64,000 bases of DNA from Streptomyces globosus. GTDB taxonomy: Bacteria > Actinomycetota > Actinomycetes > Streptomycetales > Streptomycetaceae. The translations under genes and the position numbers were made by a program. How positions within the stretch are numbered: the first letter of the stretch is position 1; each line of letters opens with the position of its first letter. The notes below the pieces were generated by a model. That model was not told the DNA's origin, did no database searches, and saw only the letters and a program-made list of their open reading frames with translations. Where the stretch lies: the NCBI RefSeq assembly GCF_003325375.1, contig NZ_CP030862.1, positions 6,551,001 through 6,615,000 on the forward strand. The letters are read 5' to 3'. Positions 49,810 through 58,969 of the stretch are shown piece by piece.

Positions 49810-51390
49810 TCATCCCTTTTGCGCCCCCACGTCGAAGCCGCGGCACCACACGCTCTTGTGTTCCGTATCCGAGACGGCGTGCCGGAACACCACCGTCCAC
49901 CCCCCGGGATCCTGCGCCGGCGCCGGCGCCGGCACCCTCCGGCCGTCCCACTCCATCGAGAAGTCGTCCGGGTACACCACCGACTTCCACTGCGTCGCGT
50001 CCCCCTCGTGTACATCGCGCGCCAGGGCGACGAAACCGAGCTGCCGGTTGTCCGACACCCCCGTTGACCGCCCCTGCGCATCCACCTCGTGCGGCGGCTT
50101 CACCACCACCGCCACGTGGTACGCGGGCGCCCCCGGCACCGCCTCCTCCAACCGGAACGCGATCCGCACCCGCCCCGGCCGCAGCTCCCCCTCCGGATCC
50201 TGCTCGGCCGGCGTGACCGCACCCTGCAACCCCGTCAGCGGCCGCTCCTCCACCTCCGGCCCGCGGCACTCGCCCCGCACCGGATCCCAGGAGTCCGGAT
50301 TCGGCGCCGTCTGCCGGATCAGCACCGGCGGACCCGCCGACGGCCGGGCCGCCGGCTGCGAACCGGCCGCCGCGTCAGCGGCCGCGGCCGCGCTGCCGCC
50401 GCCCGCCGGAATCCGCCACACCGCCACCGCGCCGAGCGCAGCCAGCGCGAGCCCCGCCGCCGCCCACGCCCCGGCCCGGCCGCGCCGCCGCCCGGAGGAC
50501 GGGCCGGCCGCAGCCGGCGCCGGCGGCACCCACCCGGCCGGCGGCGGATACCCGTACGCCCCCGCCGGCGCCGGCCCCTGCGCCCGTACCGCAGCCCGCG
50601 GCACCGCATCGCCCAGCGCCCCCATCCCCGCGTACACCGGATCGCCCGCCAGGGCGCCCTCCGCGGCGCAGCGCTCCACGACCTCCGCCGGGTGCGGCCG
50701 CCGCGCCGGGTCCTCCTCCGTACAGGCCGCGACCAGAGCCGCCAGCCCCGGCTCCACCCCGGCCACGTCCAGCGGCCCGCCGACCGCCCCGAGCGGCGGC
50801 CGCCCCGTCGCCGCGTACGCCAGCACCGCCCCCAGCGCGAACACGTCCGCCGCGGGACCGGCCTCCGCCCCCGCCCGCACCTCCGGCGCCGCGAAACCGG
50901 GCGCGCCCGCACCCCGCGCGAGACCCGAACCGGTGATCTGCGGGCCCTGCGCAGCCAGCACCACGCACTCCGGCGTGAACTCCCGGTGCGCCACCCCGTG
51001 CGCGTGGAGCGCCGCCAGCCCCTCCGCCAGCGCGGCCAGCAGCCGACGGCAGGTCGGCGCGGGCAGCGGCCCACGGCCCGCGACCGCGCGGGCCAGCGTC
51101 GGCCCGGCCGCGTACTCCGTCGCCAGCCAGAACGGCGGCGCCGCCAGCGAGGCGTCCACCAGGTCCGCCGTGTGCGCCGACCGCACCGCGCGGACGGCCT
51201 CCGCCTCGCGCTTGAACCGGGCCAGCGCCTCCGGATCCCCGGTGGTCTGCGAACCGACCACCTGCACCGCCACCAGCCGCCCCCCGGGCGACCGCGCGAG
51301 GTACACCGGCCCCAGCGCTCCGGCACCCAGCCGGGCCAGCAGGGCATGCGCCCCCACCTGGGCGGGGTCGGTGTCTGTCAGCGCTTCCAC
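49810..51390 (-). CDS. Membrane-anchored Ser/Thr pseudokinase with extracytoplasmic domain
   Basis: A 526-residue Hanks-type protein whose kinase domain (about 12-245) lacks all catalytic residues: the beta-3 lysine is Gln43 (VAVQVV), HRD-x-K-x2-N is HREFTPECV (135-143), and DFG is GSG (154-156). The glycine loop LGAGALGPVY and APE (168-170) remain. A Pro-rich linker, one TM helix (307-327) and a roughly 190-residue external domain ending FRHAVSDTEHKSVWCRGF follow. It lies 58 bases upstream of the CwlT-like gene, same strand, so it probably works with it as a signalling or scaffold protein. Confidence 0.85.
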   Translation of the reverse strand: MEALTDTDPAQVGAHALLARLGAGALGPVYLARSPGGRLVAVQVVGSQTTGDPEALARFKREAEAVRAVRSAHTADLVDASLAAPPFWLATEYAAGPTLARAVAGRGPLPAPTCRRLLAALAEGLAALHAHGVAHREFTPECVVLAAQGPQITGSGLARGAGAPGFAAPEVRAGAEAGPAADVFALGAVLAYAATGRPPLGAVGGPLDVAGVEPGLAALVAACTEEDPARRPHPAEVVERCAAEGALAGDPVYAGMGALGDAVPRAAVRAQGPAPAGAYGYPPPAGWVPPAPAAAGPSSGRRRGRAGAWAAAGLALAALGAVAVWRIPAGGGSAAAAADAAAGSQPAARPSAGPPVLIRQTAPNPDSWDPVRGECRGPEVEERPLTGLQGAVTPAEQDPEGELRPGRVRIAFRLEEAVPGAPAYHVAVVVKPPHEVDAQGRSTGVSDNRQLGFVALARDVHEGDATQWKSVVYPDDFSMEWDGRRVPAPAPAQDPGGWTVVFRHAVSDTEHKSVWCRGFDVGAQKG

Positions 51391-51460
51391 CCGCCAGAGG
51401 GTGCCACACGGACCTCCGTGCCCGGCAGGGGGGTTGACCGGCCCGCCGGCCGGCCCGCCG

Positions 51461-52249
51461 TCAGGGGCGCGGCGCCACGAAAAGGCTCTGCGCCCCCCTG
51501 CCGAGGGGCCCCTTCTCGTCGTGCAGGACCGAGTCCGCGAGCCCGATCCCCGCCGGGTCGACGCTCGTCCGCGCCTGCACCCCGACCCACTCGCCCGCCG
51601 GGTGCCGGTGCAGATGCACCGTCAGGTCGCTGTTGACGAAGACAAACCGCCTGAAGTCGACGGCCGCGCTGATCCCGTTGCCGGAGTCCGCCGCGACCAG
51701 CACCCGGTCCAGCGCCCCGACCGGCTCACCCGCCACCAGCGGCACCCGCATCCGCATCCAGCAGGCCCCCGGCCCCGGCTCGGTGAAGCCCCCCTCGGCG
51801 AACCGCATCTCCATCGCCGTGTGGTAGCCCCGCTCCCACGGCACCGCATAGAACGGCGACGGCGCCAGCGACCCCGGCGGCGGCAGCCGCGGCCCCTCCG
51901 CCACCGCCGGCACCACACCGTCCCCGGCCACCCGCACCCGCAGCGCCCGCGCGACCACCGCCGGCTGCCCGGCGCCCGCCGGCTCCAGCTCCGCCTCCAC
52001 CACCTCGGTGCTCCGGCCCAGCCGCAGCTCCCGCACCCGTACGGACACCACGCCCAGCGGCACCGGCCGCAGGATGTCGAAGGTGATCCGCGCGATCCGC
52101 ATGTCCGGCCGCGCCCCCGCCCGCTCCTCGACCGCCCGGCCGAGCAGCGCGGCCGGCGGCCCCGCGTGCTGCGCCCCCGCATCCCACGGCCCCCGCGTGT
52201 CCTCGGTGGCCAGGAACCGCTCCCCGTCGATCCGCTCGTAGAACGCCAT
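51461..52249 (-). CDS. Acyl-CoA thioesterase family protein (double hotdog)
   Basis: A 262-residue cytoplasmic protein with the TesB-like pattern of two hotdog halves: NTHN-type helix region AQHAGPPAALLGRAVE and ITFDILRPVPLGVVSVRVREL in the first half, and VGALDRVLVAADSGNGISAAVDFRRFVFVNSDLTVHLHRHPAGEWVGVQA in the second (the DxxNG and HR motifs). The substrate is unknown. The ATG at 52249 is preceded by the divergent YkgJ-pentapeptide gene 93 bases away. Confidence 0.85.
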   Translation of the reverse strand: MAFYERIDGERFLATEDTRGPWDAGAQHAGPPAALLGRAVEERAGARPDMRIARITFDILRPVPLGVVSVRVRELRLGRSTEVVEAELEPAGAGQPAVVARALRVRVAGDGVVPAVAEGPRLPPPGSLAPSPFYAVPWERGYHTAMEMRFAEGGFTEPGPGACWMRMRVPLVAGEPVGALDRVLVAADSGNGISAAVDFRRFVFVNSDLTVHLHRHPAGEWVGVQARTSVDPAGIGLADSVLHDEKGPLGRGAQSLFVAPRP

Positions 52250-52342
52250 GCCCCCGGACGCTACCCCCCGGTAACGCCGGGCACCAGGCCCCGCAGCCCG
52301 CCCCAGCACCCGCCTCCCGGCCCGGGCTGTGACAATGGGGAG

Positions 52343-53185
52343 GTGCCAGCCACCCCCGCCACCCCCGCCGCAGACCCCCACGACAGGGACCGCCTCCGCG
52401 CCGACTGCGCGAACTGCTTCGCCCTGTGCTGCGTAGCCCTCCCCTTCGCCAGGTCGAACGACTTCGCCGTGGACAAGGCCGCCGGCACCCCCTGCACGAA
52501 CCTCCGCCAGGACTTCCGCTGCGGCATCCACACCCGCCTGCGCGACTCCGGTTTCCAGGGCTGCACCACCTTCGACTGCTTCGGCGCCGGCCAGCAGGTC
52601 TCCCAGGTCACGTTCGGCGGCGAGGACTGGCGCAGCCACCCCGGCACCGCCCGCCGCATGTTCGAGGTCTTCCCCCTCATGCGGCAGCTCCACGAACTCC
52701 TCTTCTACGTCACCGAAGCCCTCGCCCGCCCGGCCGCCCGCCCCCTGCACCCCCGGCTGCGCGCCCTCCTCGACGAGACCACCCGCTGGACCGCCGCCGG
52801 CGCCGACGCCCTCACGGCGGACCTGGACCTCCCGGACCTCCGCGGCCGCATCAACACCCTCCTCCTGGAGACCAGCGAACTCGTCCGCGCCGGGGCCCCC
52901 GGCCGCCGCCGCAGCCACCGCGGCGCCGACCTCATGGGCGCCCGCCTCGCCGGAGCCGACCTGCGGGGCGCCAACCTCCGCGGCGCCTACCTCATCGCCG
53001 CGGACCTCTCCGGCGCCGACCTCCGCCTCGCCGACCTCATCGGCGCCGACTTCCGCGACACCGACCTGCGCGGAGCCGACCTGCGCGACGCCCTCTTCCT
53101 CACCCAGGCCCAGCTGGGCGCCGCCCGGGGCGACGCCGGCACCAGGATTCCGCCGGGCCTCACCCGTCCCGCGCACTGGGACTGA
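52343..53185 (+). CDS. Cysteine-cluster (YkgJ-like) domain fused to pentapeptide repeats
   Basis: A 280-residue soluble protein. Residues 20-85 carry seven or more cysteines (DCANCFALCC, TPCTNL, FRCGIH, QGCTTFDCFG), resembling YkgJ-type Zn/Fe-binding proteins. A helical middle follows. Residues about 190-255 are pentapeptide repeats of the form ADLRG (RGADLMGARLAGADLRGANL onward), which fold as a right-handed quadrilateral helix that can mimic DNA. GTG start at 52343 with GGGGAG very close. Fusions of this kind occur in actinobacteria; function unknown. Confidence 0.8.
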   Translation: MPATPATPAADPHDRDRLRADCANCFALCCVALPFARSNDFAVDKAAGTPCTNLRQDFRCGIHTRLRDSGFQGCTTFDCFGAGQQVSQVTFGGEDWRSHPGTARRMFEVFPLMRQLHELLFYVTEALARPAARPLHPRLRALLDETTRWTAAGADALTADLDLPDLRGRINTLLLETSELVRAGAPGRRRSHRGADLMGARLAGADLRGANLRGAYLIAADLSGADLRLADLIGADFRDTDLRGADLRDALFLTQAQLGAARGDAGTRIPPGLTRPAHWD

Positions 53186-53212
53186 CGGACCATCCGACCA
53201 TCGGACCGTCAG
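53182..53212 (+). terminator. Two-tier hairpin after the pentapeptide gene
   Basis: CTGACGG pairs with CCGTCAG, with an inner CCGA/TCGG stem. It begins inside the stop codon of the pentapeptide gene and separates it from the T4SS-like operon 175 bases further on. Confidence 0.6.
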
Positions 53213-53387
53213 ACAAACACACCGTCACCACCGCAGGTCAGCGCCCCGGACGGGCCAAGCCCCGGGACACCGGGCAAAGAAGCCCGTCAAGTCGACGTAT
53301 GACCGGGGTTTCATCAGCGAAGATAGTGGGTGACCCATGCCGTCGGCACGGGCTACCGGAACTACCCGTACAGGGGCGGTGAGTTAC

Positions 53388-53696
53388 ATGATCCTGGCAG
53401 CCGAAAAGGGCGACATCACCACCATCATCGGCGGAATCGCCCCCAACTGGGGGCCCTTCGGCAGTCTCGGCAACGAAGCGAAGATCATGATCGAAGTGAT
53501 CATGGCGGTCGCCATTCTCATCTGCCTCGGCATCGCCATCTGGGGCGCCGCCAAGCAGCGCATCGGCGCCACCGCGCTGCGCGACACCTTCAGCGCCGAA
53601 CAGGGCAAGGGCCTGATCGTCGCCGGGCTCACCGGCGTCTTCATCATCGGCTCCCTCGGCACGCTGTTCACCATCGTCTACGGAATGGCCGTCTAG
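53388..53696 (+). CDS. VirB2/pilin-like small two-TM membrane protein
   Basis: A 102-residue protein with two helices (about 34-52, MIEVIMAVAILICLGIAIW, and 78-100, LIVAGLTGVFIIGSLGTLF) and a polar loop between, the layout of VirB2/TrbC-type pilin subunits and similar small proteins at the start of Gram-positive T4SS operons. ATG at 53388, with GGTGAG 4 bases upstream; a GTG at 53379 is also possible. It is the first gene of the operon; similarity is by size, topology and place only, not by a sequence signature. Confidence 0.65.
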   Translation: MILAAEKGDITTIIGGIAPNWGPFGSLGNEAKIMIEVIMAVAILICLGIAIWGAAKQRIGATALRDTFSAEQGKGLIVAGLTGVFIIGSLGTLFTIVYGMAV

Positions 53697-53799
53697 CCGG
53701 ACCGCCCGCCGGATCCGGACCAGGGCCCGATCACCACCACACCGCATCCACGCGGGAACCAGCACTACCGTCGTACGACGCGGAGGGGGCGGACAGGCA

Positions 53800-54627
53800 A
53801 TGAGCAACGACGACCAGTACGGCGGCGGCCACGGCGACATCGGCGGCACGGGCCAGACCCGCACCCGCCTCCCCGACGCCGACACCGACCCGTACGGCGC
53901 CCCCCGCCGCACCCCCCGCGCCTCGCGCAGCCTCGTCACGGTGGTCGGCGTGGTGGTCCTGCTGATCGCCGCCATCGCCTTCGCCAACCAGTCCGGCGAC
54001 ACACCCGAGCCCGCGGGCACCGACGACACCCCGGCCGCCTCCGCCACCGCCCCGACCGGCACCCGCCCGGTCGACGGCAAGAACACCGGCATCCCGACGG
54101 GCTTCCCCGCCGACCAACAGGGCGCCCAGTCGGCCGCCGCGAACTACGCCGTGGTCCTGGGCTCCGACGGCATGTTCAACACCGCCCGCAGACACGCCAT
54201 CGTGGACACCGTCGCGGACGAGACCTCCCGCGCCGGACTCCAGGCCGGCTTCGACGCCGACTACTCCGCCGGCCTGCTCGCGCAGATCGGCCTCACCAAA
54301 GAGGGCCTCGCCCCGGCCGGCGCCACATTCGTCAGCCGCACCGTCCCCGTCGGCACCAAGGTCACGTCCTTCACCGCCGGCACCGCGTCCGTCGACGTCT
54401 GGTGCATCGGCATGTTCGGCCTGACCGGCGAGAAGTCCACCCGGCCCGTGACCAGCGGATGGTTCACCATCTCCATGACCCTCAGGTGGAACGGATCCGA
54501 CTGGAAGGTCGCCACAACGACCCAGAAGGACGGCCCCACCCCCGTCACCGGAGACAACCCGGTGTCCACCTCCGGCGAGATCGGCAAGGCCGTCACCGAA
54601 TTCGGAGGGTTCACCTATGCCCGGTAG
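53800..54627 (+). CDS. VirB8/TcpC-like bitopic conjugation-type protein
   Basis: A 275-residue protein: a disordered cytoplasmic start with RTRLPDADTDPYGAPRR, one TM helix (about 44-63), a Pro/Thr-rich linker, and a C-terminal NTF2-like external domain (about 105-270) with AANYAVVLGS, VDVWCIGMFGL and WFTISMTLRWNGSDWKVATT. This is the layout of TcpC/VirB8, the assembly scaffold of type IV systems. It overlaps the next gene by 11 bases. Identification is by topology and context, and moderately by sequence. Confidence 0.75.
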   Translation: MSNDDQYGGGHGDIGGTGQTRTRLPDADTDPYGAPRRTPRASRSLVTVVGVVVLLIAAIAFANQSGDTPEPAGTDDTPAASATAPTGTRPVDGKNTGIPTGFPADQQGAQSAAANYAVVLGSDGMFNTARRHAIVDTVADETSRAGLQAGFDADYSAGLLAQIGLTKEGLAPAGATFVSRTVPVGTKVTSFTAGTASVDVWCIGMFGLTGEKSTRPVTSGWFTISMTLRWNGSDWKVATTTQKDGPTPVTGDNPVSTSGEIGKAVTEFGGFTYAR

Positions 54628-55942
54628 CCGCACGCTCCCGCTCCGCCGCATCGGCGCCGCAGCCGCCGCCATGCAGACGGCCCTGATCCTCCTGGCCGCA
54701 CGCGCGACAGCCGCACCCACCCCGCCCCCTGGCAGCTCGCCCTCGCCCACACCCACCCCGGGCGCGACCAACGACCCGTGCGCCCTCATCGCCGGCCCGG
54801 CACGCGAATACTGCGACCGCGGCGCAGCCACCGGCGGAGCCCCCCGCACCGGCCTCGCCCCCACCGACCCCGCCGACGCCCTCAACCCCCTCGGCTCCCT
54901 CGCCAAGGGCTGCGCCGACGCCGCCGCCTGGATCGTCACCGAGCTCGGCAAAGCCGTCAACGGCAGCGCGAACGTCGACTTCACCAACGACGCCTTCCTC
55001 AAGCAGTACGCCATCGTCTTCGCCGCCTCGACCGTCCTCACCCTGGTCCTGTGGCTCCTCGCCGTCGCCAAGCGCGCCATCCGCGGCGTCCCCCTGGCCA
55101 CCGCCCTCTCCGAGGCCATCGGCTTCCTCTGGCTGACCGTCCTCGCCTCCGCCTTCACCCCCCTGATCCTCTACACCGTCGTCTCCGCGACCGACGGCGT
55201 CACCGAGGTCATCGCCTCCGCCGGCGGCAGCCAGACCGACATGTTCTTCGGCTCCTTCACCGAAGCCCTCAAGAAGGGCGACTCCATCGGCGGCGGCCCG
55301 ATCATGCTGATCGTCGTCTCCCTCGTGACCGTCCTCGCCGCCGGAATCCTCTTCCTCGAACTCTTCATCCGGGCCGCCCTCCTCTACGTGGGCGCCCTCC
55401 TCGGCGTCGTCGTCTACTCCGGACTCGTCGACCGCAACCTCTGGGGCCACGTCCGCCGCTGGGCCGGCATCATGATCGCCGTCATCCTCGTCAAGCCGGT
55501 CATCGTCATCGTCCTCGGCCTCGCCGGCGCCCTCGCCGGCGACAAGGGCCCCAACGCCTTCTCCGCCGTCGTCTCCGGCCTCGCGATCATCCTGCTGGCC
55601 ATCTTCGCCTCCGCGATGATCTACCGCTTCGTCCCCGGCTTCGGAGACGACATCGCCGCCGCCCGCGCCGGCCGCACCAAGGCCACCGACGGCGCCCAGG
55701 CCGCCGCCGTCATCAGCAGCCCGGCCTCCCTCGTCTCCCAGGGCATCAAGACCCACAGCAGCCGCGGCGCCCACCGCTCCGGCGGCGGCACCACCCCCGC
55801 CCCCGCCAACCCCCTCTCCGGAGGCGTGGCCGCCCACAGCAGCCGCCCCACCGGCGGCGGCAGCGGAACCCTCCCCGCCGCCGCACCCGCGCCCCGCACG
55901 AGCTCGACGAGCACGAGGAACACAGGAGGTGACGGGCGTTGA
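54617..55942 (+). CDS. VirB6/TrbL-like polytopic membrane protein
   Basis: A 441-residue protein with a signal peptide (residues about 12-33), a Pro-rich segment, two external cysteines (DPCALIAGPAREYCDRG), about six to seven TM helices (for example 130-150, 166-189, 228-250, 252-270, 281-303, 316-335) and a Ser/Gly-rich cytoplasmic tail. The central helices and the LVDRNLWGHVRRWAGIMIAVILVKP loop fit the TrbL/VirB6 channel component. The stop overlaps the next TTG (TTGA). Confidence 0.75.
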   Translation: MPGSRTLPLRRIGAAAAAMQTALILLAARATAAPTPPPGSSPSPTPTPGATNDPCALIAGPAREYCDRGAATGGAPRTGLAPTDPADALNPLGSLAKGCADAAAWIVTELGKAVNGSANVDFTNDAFLKQYAIVFAASTVLTLVLWLLAVAKRAIRGVPLATALSEAIGFLWLTVLASAFTPLILYTVVSATDGVTEVIASAGGSQTDMFFGSFTEALKKGDSIGGGPIMLIVVSLVTVLAAGILFLELFIRAALLYVGALLGVVVYSGLVDRNLWGHVRRWAGIMIAVILVKPVIVIVLGLAGALAGDKGPNAFSAVVSGLAIILLAIFASAMIYRFVPGFGDDIAAARAGRTKATDGAQAAAVISSPASLVSQGIKTHSSRGAHRSGGGTTPAPANPLSGGVAAHSSRPTGGGSGTLPAAAPAPRTSSTSTRNTGGDGR

Positions 55943-57495
55943 CGGCCCAGTCCCACCAGATGCACCCGGTCGCGCCCCGCCGCACCTACCTCATCGGCCG
56001 CGCCCGGCCGAACGCCGTCATCGGCAAGAACCGCGAGACCGGCGAGATCGCCCTGATCATCGCGGGTGCCTTCCTCGGCATGATGAGCGGACTGCTCGTC
56101 CCCGACCTCACCCTGCGCATCGTCACCCTCGTCGGCTTCCCCCTGCTCGCCCTCGCCGCCGTCTACGTCCCCTACCGCGGCCGCACCTTCTACAAGTGGT
56201 ACGAGATCAACCGCAGCTACAAGCGCATCCTGCGCCGCGGCACCGCGTACCGCTCCGGCGCCATGGAAGCCGGCACCCGCGCCGACGGCCGCGAGGTCGA
56301 GGTCGGCCCGCCCCCCGGCATCGGCCGTATCAGCTGGCTCTCCGCACCCTTCGGACCCGACGAGATCGCCGTCCTCCTGCACGCCGACCGCAGGACCGTC
56401 ACTGCGGCCATCGAGATCGAGGGCCCCGGCGTGGGCCTGCGCGACAGCGAGGACCAGGAGGCCCTCGTCGACCGCTTCGGCACCCTCCTCAAGCACGTCG
56501 CCAACGGCGACGGCTTCGTCACCCGCCTCCAGATGCTCGCCCGCACCCTCCCCGCCGACCCCGACGCCCACGCCAAGGACGTCATCCAGCGCGGCGACCC
56601 CACCGCCCCCGTCTGGCTGCGCGACTCCTACGACCAGCTGCAGTCGATGGTCTCCACCTCCTCCGAGCAGCACCGCGCCTACCTCGTCGCCTGCATGCAC
56701 TACACGCGCGAACTCGCCGCCGAGGCCCACACCATCGCCCGCGCCGGCGGCCGCAAGGGCCGCAAGCTCGACCGCGACTCCGGCCTCGCCATCGTCATGG
56801 CCCGCGAGCTCACCGACATCTGCGCCCGCCTCGCCGAGGCCGACATCCGGGTACGCCAGCCCCTCGGACAGGGCCGCCTCGCCTCCCTCGTCCACTCCAT
56901 GTACGACCCGGACCACCCCATCGACCACATCCAGGCCATGACCAAGCGCAACGCCTGGCCCGCCGAACTCGACGCGGTCGAACCCACCTACCTCCAGGCC
57001 AAGACCCGCGAGTCCTCCACCCGCGCCCCCTGGTGCCACGCCACCGCCTGGATCAAGGAGTGGCCCATGACCCCCGTCGGCGTGAACTTCCTCGCCCCGC
57101 TCCTCGTCCACACCCCCGACGTCATCCGCACCGTCGCCGTCACCATGGACCTCGAACCCACCGAGATCGCCATCGAGCGGATGCTCACCGAGAAGACCAA
57201 CGACGAAGCGGACGCCTCCCGCGCCGCGAAGATGAACCGCACCGTCGACCCCCGCGACATCGCCGCCCACGGCCGGCTCGACCAAAGAGGTGAAGATCTC
57301 GCCAGCGGTGCGGCAGGAGTCAACCTCGTCGGGTACATCACCGTGTCCTCGCGTTCACCGGAGGCCCTCGCCCGCGACAAGAGGACCATCCGCGCCTCGG
57401 CCGGCAAGTCCTACCTGAAGCTGGAGTGGTGCGACCGCGAACACCACCGCGCCTTCGTCAACACCCTGCCGTTCGCCACCGGCATCCGACGCTAG
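55939..57495 (+). CDS. VirB3/PrgI-like membrane part fused to VirB4 N-terminal-like domain (SCO6880 family)
   Basis: A 518-residue protein. It starts at a TTG at 55939 with a perfect AGGAGGTGA upstream and overlaps the previous stop. Residues 35-80 hold two TM helices (IALIIAGAFLGMMSGLLV and IVTLVGFPLLALAAVYV) followed by basic RGRTFYKWYEINRSYKRI, as in PrgI/VirB3. The rest is soluble and resembles the N-terminal half of VirB4-type proteins (CMHYTRELAAEAHTIA, VGVNFLAPLLVHTPDVIRTVAVTMDLEPTEIAI). No nucleotide-binding motif is present. From memory such proteins are labelled SCO6880 family. Confidence 0.8.
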   Translation: MTAQSHQMHPVAPRRTYLIGRARPNAVIGKNRETGEIALIIAGAFLGMMSGLLVPDLTLRIVTLVGFPLLALAAVYVPYRGRTFYKWYEINRSYKRILRRGTAYRSGAMEAGTRADGREVEVGPPPGIGRISWLSAPFGPDEIAVLLHADRRTVTAAIEIEGPGVGLRDSEDQEALVDRFGTLLKHVANGDGFVTRLQMLARTLPADPDAHAKDVIQRGDPTAPVWLRDSYDQLQSMVSTSSEQHRAYLVACMHYTRELAAEAHTIARAGGRKGRKLDRDSGLAIVMARELTDICARLAEADIRVRQPLGQGRLASLVHSMYDPDHPIDHIQAMTKRNAWPAELDAVEPTYLQAKTRESSTRAPWCHATAWIKEWPMTPVGVNFLAPLLVHTPDVIRTVAVTMDLEPTEIAIERMLTEKTNDEADASRAAKMNRTVDPRDIAAHGRLDQRGEDLASGAAGVNLVGYITVSSRSPEALARDKRTIRASAGKSYLKLEWCDREHHRAFVNTLPFATGIRR

Positions 57496-57513
57496 CTGGA
57501 GGGAAAGGCCGCC

Positions 57514-58932
57514 ATGCGAGACCCGCTGTCCGCCCTCACGGACGCCTTCACCAGCTTCCTGTTCGGCAAGGTCGAGACGACCCGCCTGCCCGTCCGCACC
57601 TCCACCGGCCAGGCCCAGGCCGTCTACCTGCCCACCGCCGCCCCCGGCCTCGGCGACTCCGGCGTGATCATCGGCCGCGAGGTCTACAGCGGCAAGGGGT
57701 ACATCTACGACCCCTTCCAGCTGTACGGCCAGCAGCTCCCCGCCCCGCACTGGCTGGTCCTCGGCGAGTCCGGCAACGGCAAGTCCGCCCTGGAGAAGAC
57801 GTACGTCCTGCGCCAGCTCCGCTTCCGCGACCGCCAGGTCGTCGTCCTCGACGCCCAGGGCGAGGACGGCGTCGGCGAATGGAACCTCATCGCACAGCAG
57901 CTGGGGATAACCCCCATCCGCCTGGACCCCGTCGCCGCCAACGACGGCGGGATCCGCCTCAACCCCCTCGACCCGGCCATCACCACGACCGGCCAGCTCG
58001 CCCTGCTCCGCACCATCATCGAGGTGGCGCTCGGCCACGGCCTCGACGAACGCTCCGGCTTCGCCCTGAAGGTCGCCCACGCCTACGTCGTCGACACCAT
58101 CCGCGACCGCCAGCCCGTCCTCACCGACATCGTCGAGCAGCTCCGCCACCCCGAACCCGGCTCCGCCGAGGCCATGAACGTCGACATAGACGACGTACGG
58201 GCCTGGGGCCTCGACGTCGCACTCGTCCTCGACCGCCTCGTCGACGGCGACCTGCGCGGCATGTTCGACGGGCCCACGACCGTCGGCATCGACCTCGACG
58301 CCCCACTGATCGTCTTCGACCTCTCCCACATCGACCGCAACTCCATCGCCATGCCCATCCTCATGGCGATCGTCGGCGTGTGGCTGGAGCACACCTGGAT
58401 CCGCCCGGACCGCAAGAAGCGCATCTTCCTCGTCGAAGAGGCCTGGCACATCATCAACAGCCCCTTCGTCGCCCAGCTGTTCCAGCGCCTCCTCAAGTTC
58501 GGCCGGCGCCTCGGCCTGTCCTTCGTCGCCGTCGTCCACCACCTGTCCGACGTCGTCGACGGCGCGGCCGCCCGCGAGGCCGCCGCCATCCTCAAGATGG
58601 CCTCGACCCGCACGATCTACGCCCAGAAAGCCGACGAGGCACGCGCCACCGGACGCGTCCTCGGCCTGCCCCGGTGGGCGGTGGAGATCATCCCCACCCT
58701 CACCCCGGGCATCGCCGTGTGGGACGTCAACGGCAACGTCCAGGTCGTCAAACACCTGATCACCGAAGCCGAACGCCCCCTCGTCTACACCGACCGCGCG
58801 ATGACGGAGTCCGCCACCGCGCACCCCCTCCCCGACGACCTGCTGGCGGCCGAACTGGAGGCGGAGCAGCGCGCCCTGCTCATGGAACGCCACCAGGGCG
58901 GCGGACCGGGATCCGCGACGACGGTGGCGTGA
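57514..58932 (+). CDS. VirB4-type ATPase of the T4SS-like apparatus
   Basis: A 472-residue cytoplasmic ATPase equal to the C-terminal half of VirB4. Walker A GESGNGKS (84-91), the NPLDP motif after IRLNPLDPA (about 147-154), Walker B RIFLVEEAWHII (303-314), then KFGRRLGLSFVAVVHHLSDV (328-347) and IYAQKADEA (368-376), which are the conserved downstream VirB4 motifs. It should power assembly or secretion. AGGGAAAGG stands ahead of the ATG. The N-terminal half of VirB4 seems to be supplied by the preceding gene, 18 bases away. Confidence 0.9.
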   Translation: MRDPLSALTDAFTSFLFGKVETTRLPVRTSTGQAQAVYLPTAAPGLGDSGVIIGREVYSGKGYIYDPFQLYGQQLPAPHWLVLGESGNGKSALEKTYVLRQLRFRDRQVVVLDAQGEDGVGEWNLIAQQLGITPIRLDPVAANDGGIRLNPLDPAITTTGQLALLRTIIEVALGHGLDERSGFALKVAHAYVVDTIRDRQPVLTDIVEQLRHPEPGSAEAMNVDIDDVRAWGLDVALVLDRLVDGDLRGMFDGPTTVGIDLDAPLIVFDLSHIDRNSIAMPILMAIVGVWLEHTWIRPDRKKRIFLVEEAWHIINSPFVAQLFQRLLKFGRRLGLSFVAVVHHLSDVVDGAAAREAAAILKMASTRTIYAQKADEARATGRVLGLPRWAVEIIPTLTPGIAVWDVNGNVQVVKHLITEAERPLVYTDRAMTESATAHPLPDDLLAAELEAEQRALLMERHQGGGPGSATTVA

Positions 58933-58969
58933 GGGGCCGGCGAGCCCCGCGGAGTACGAGAGGCACCAG

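Noticed and set aside
49810..51390. Annotation as active serine/threonine kinase
   Set aside because: The catalytic Lys, HRD Asp and DFG Asp are all absent.
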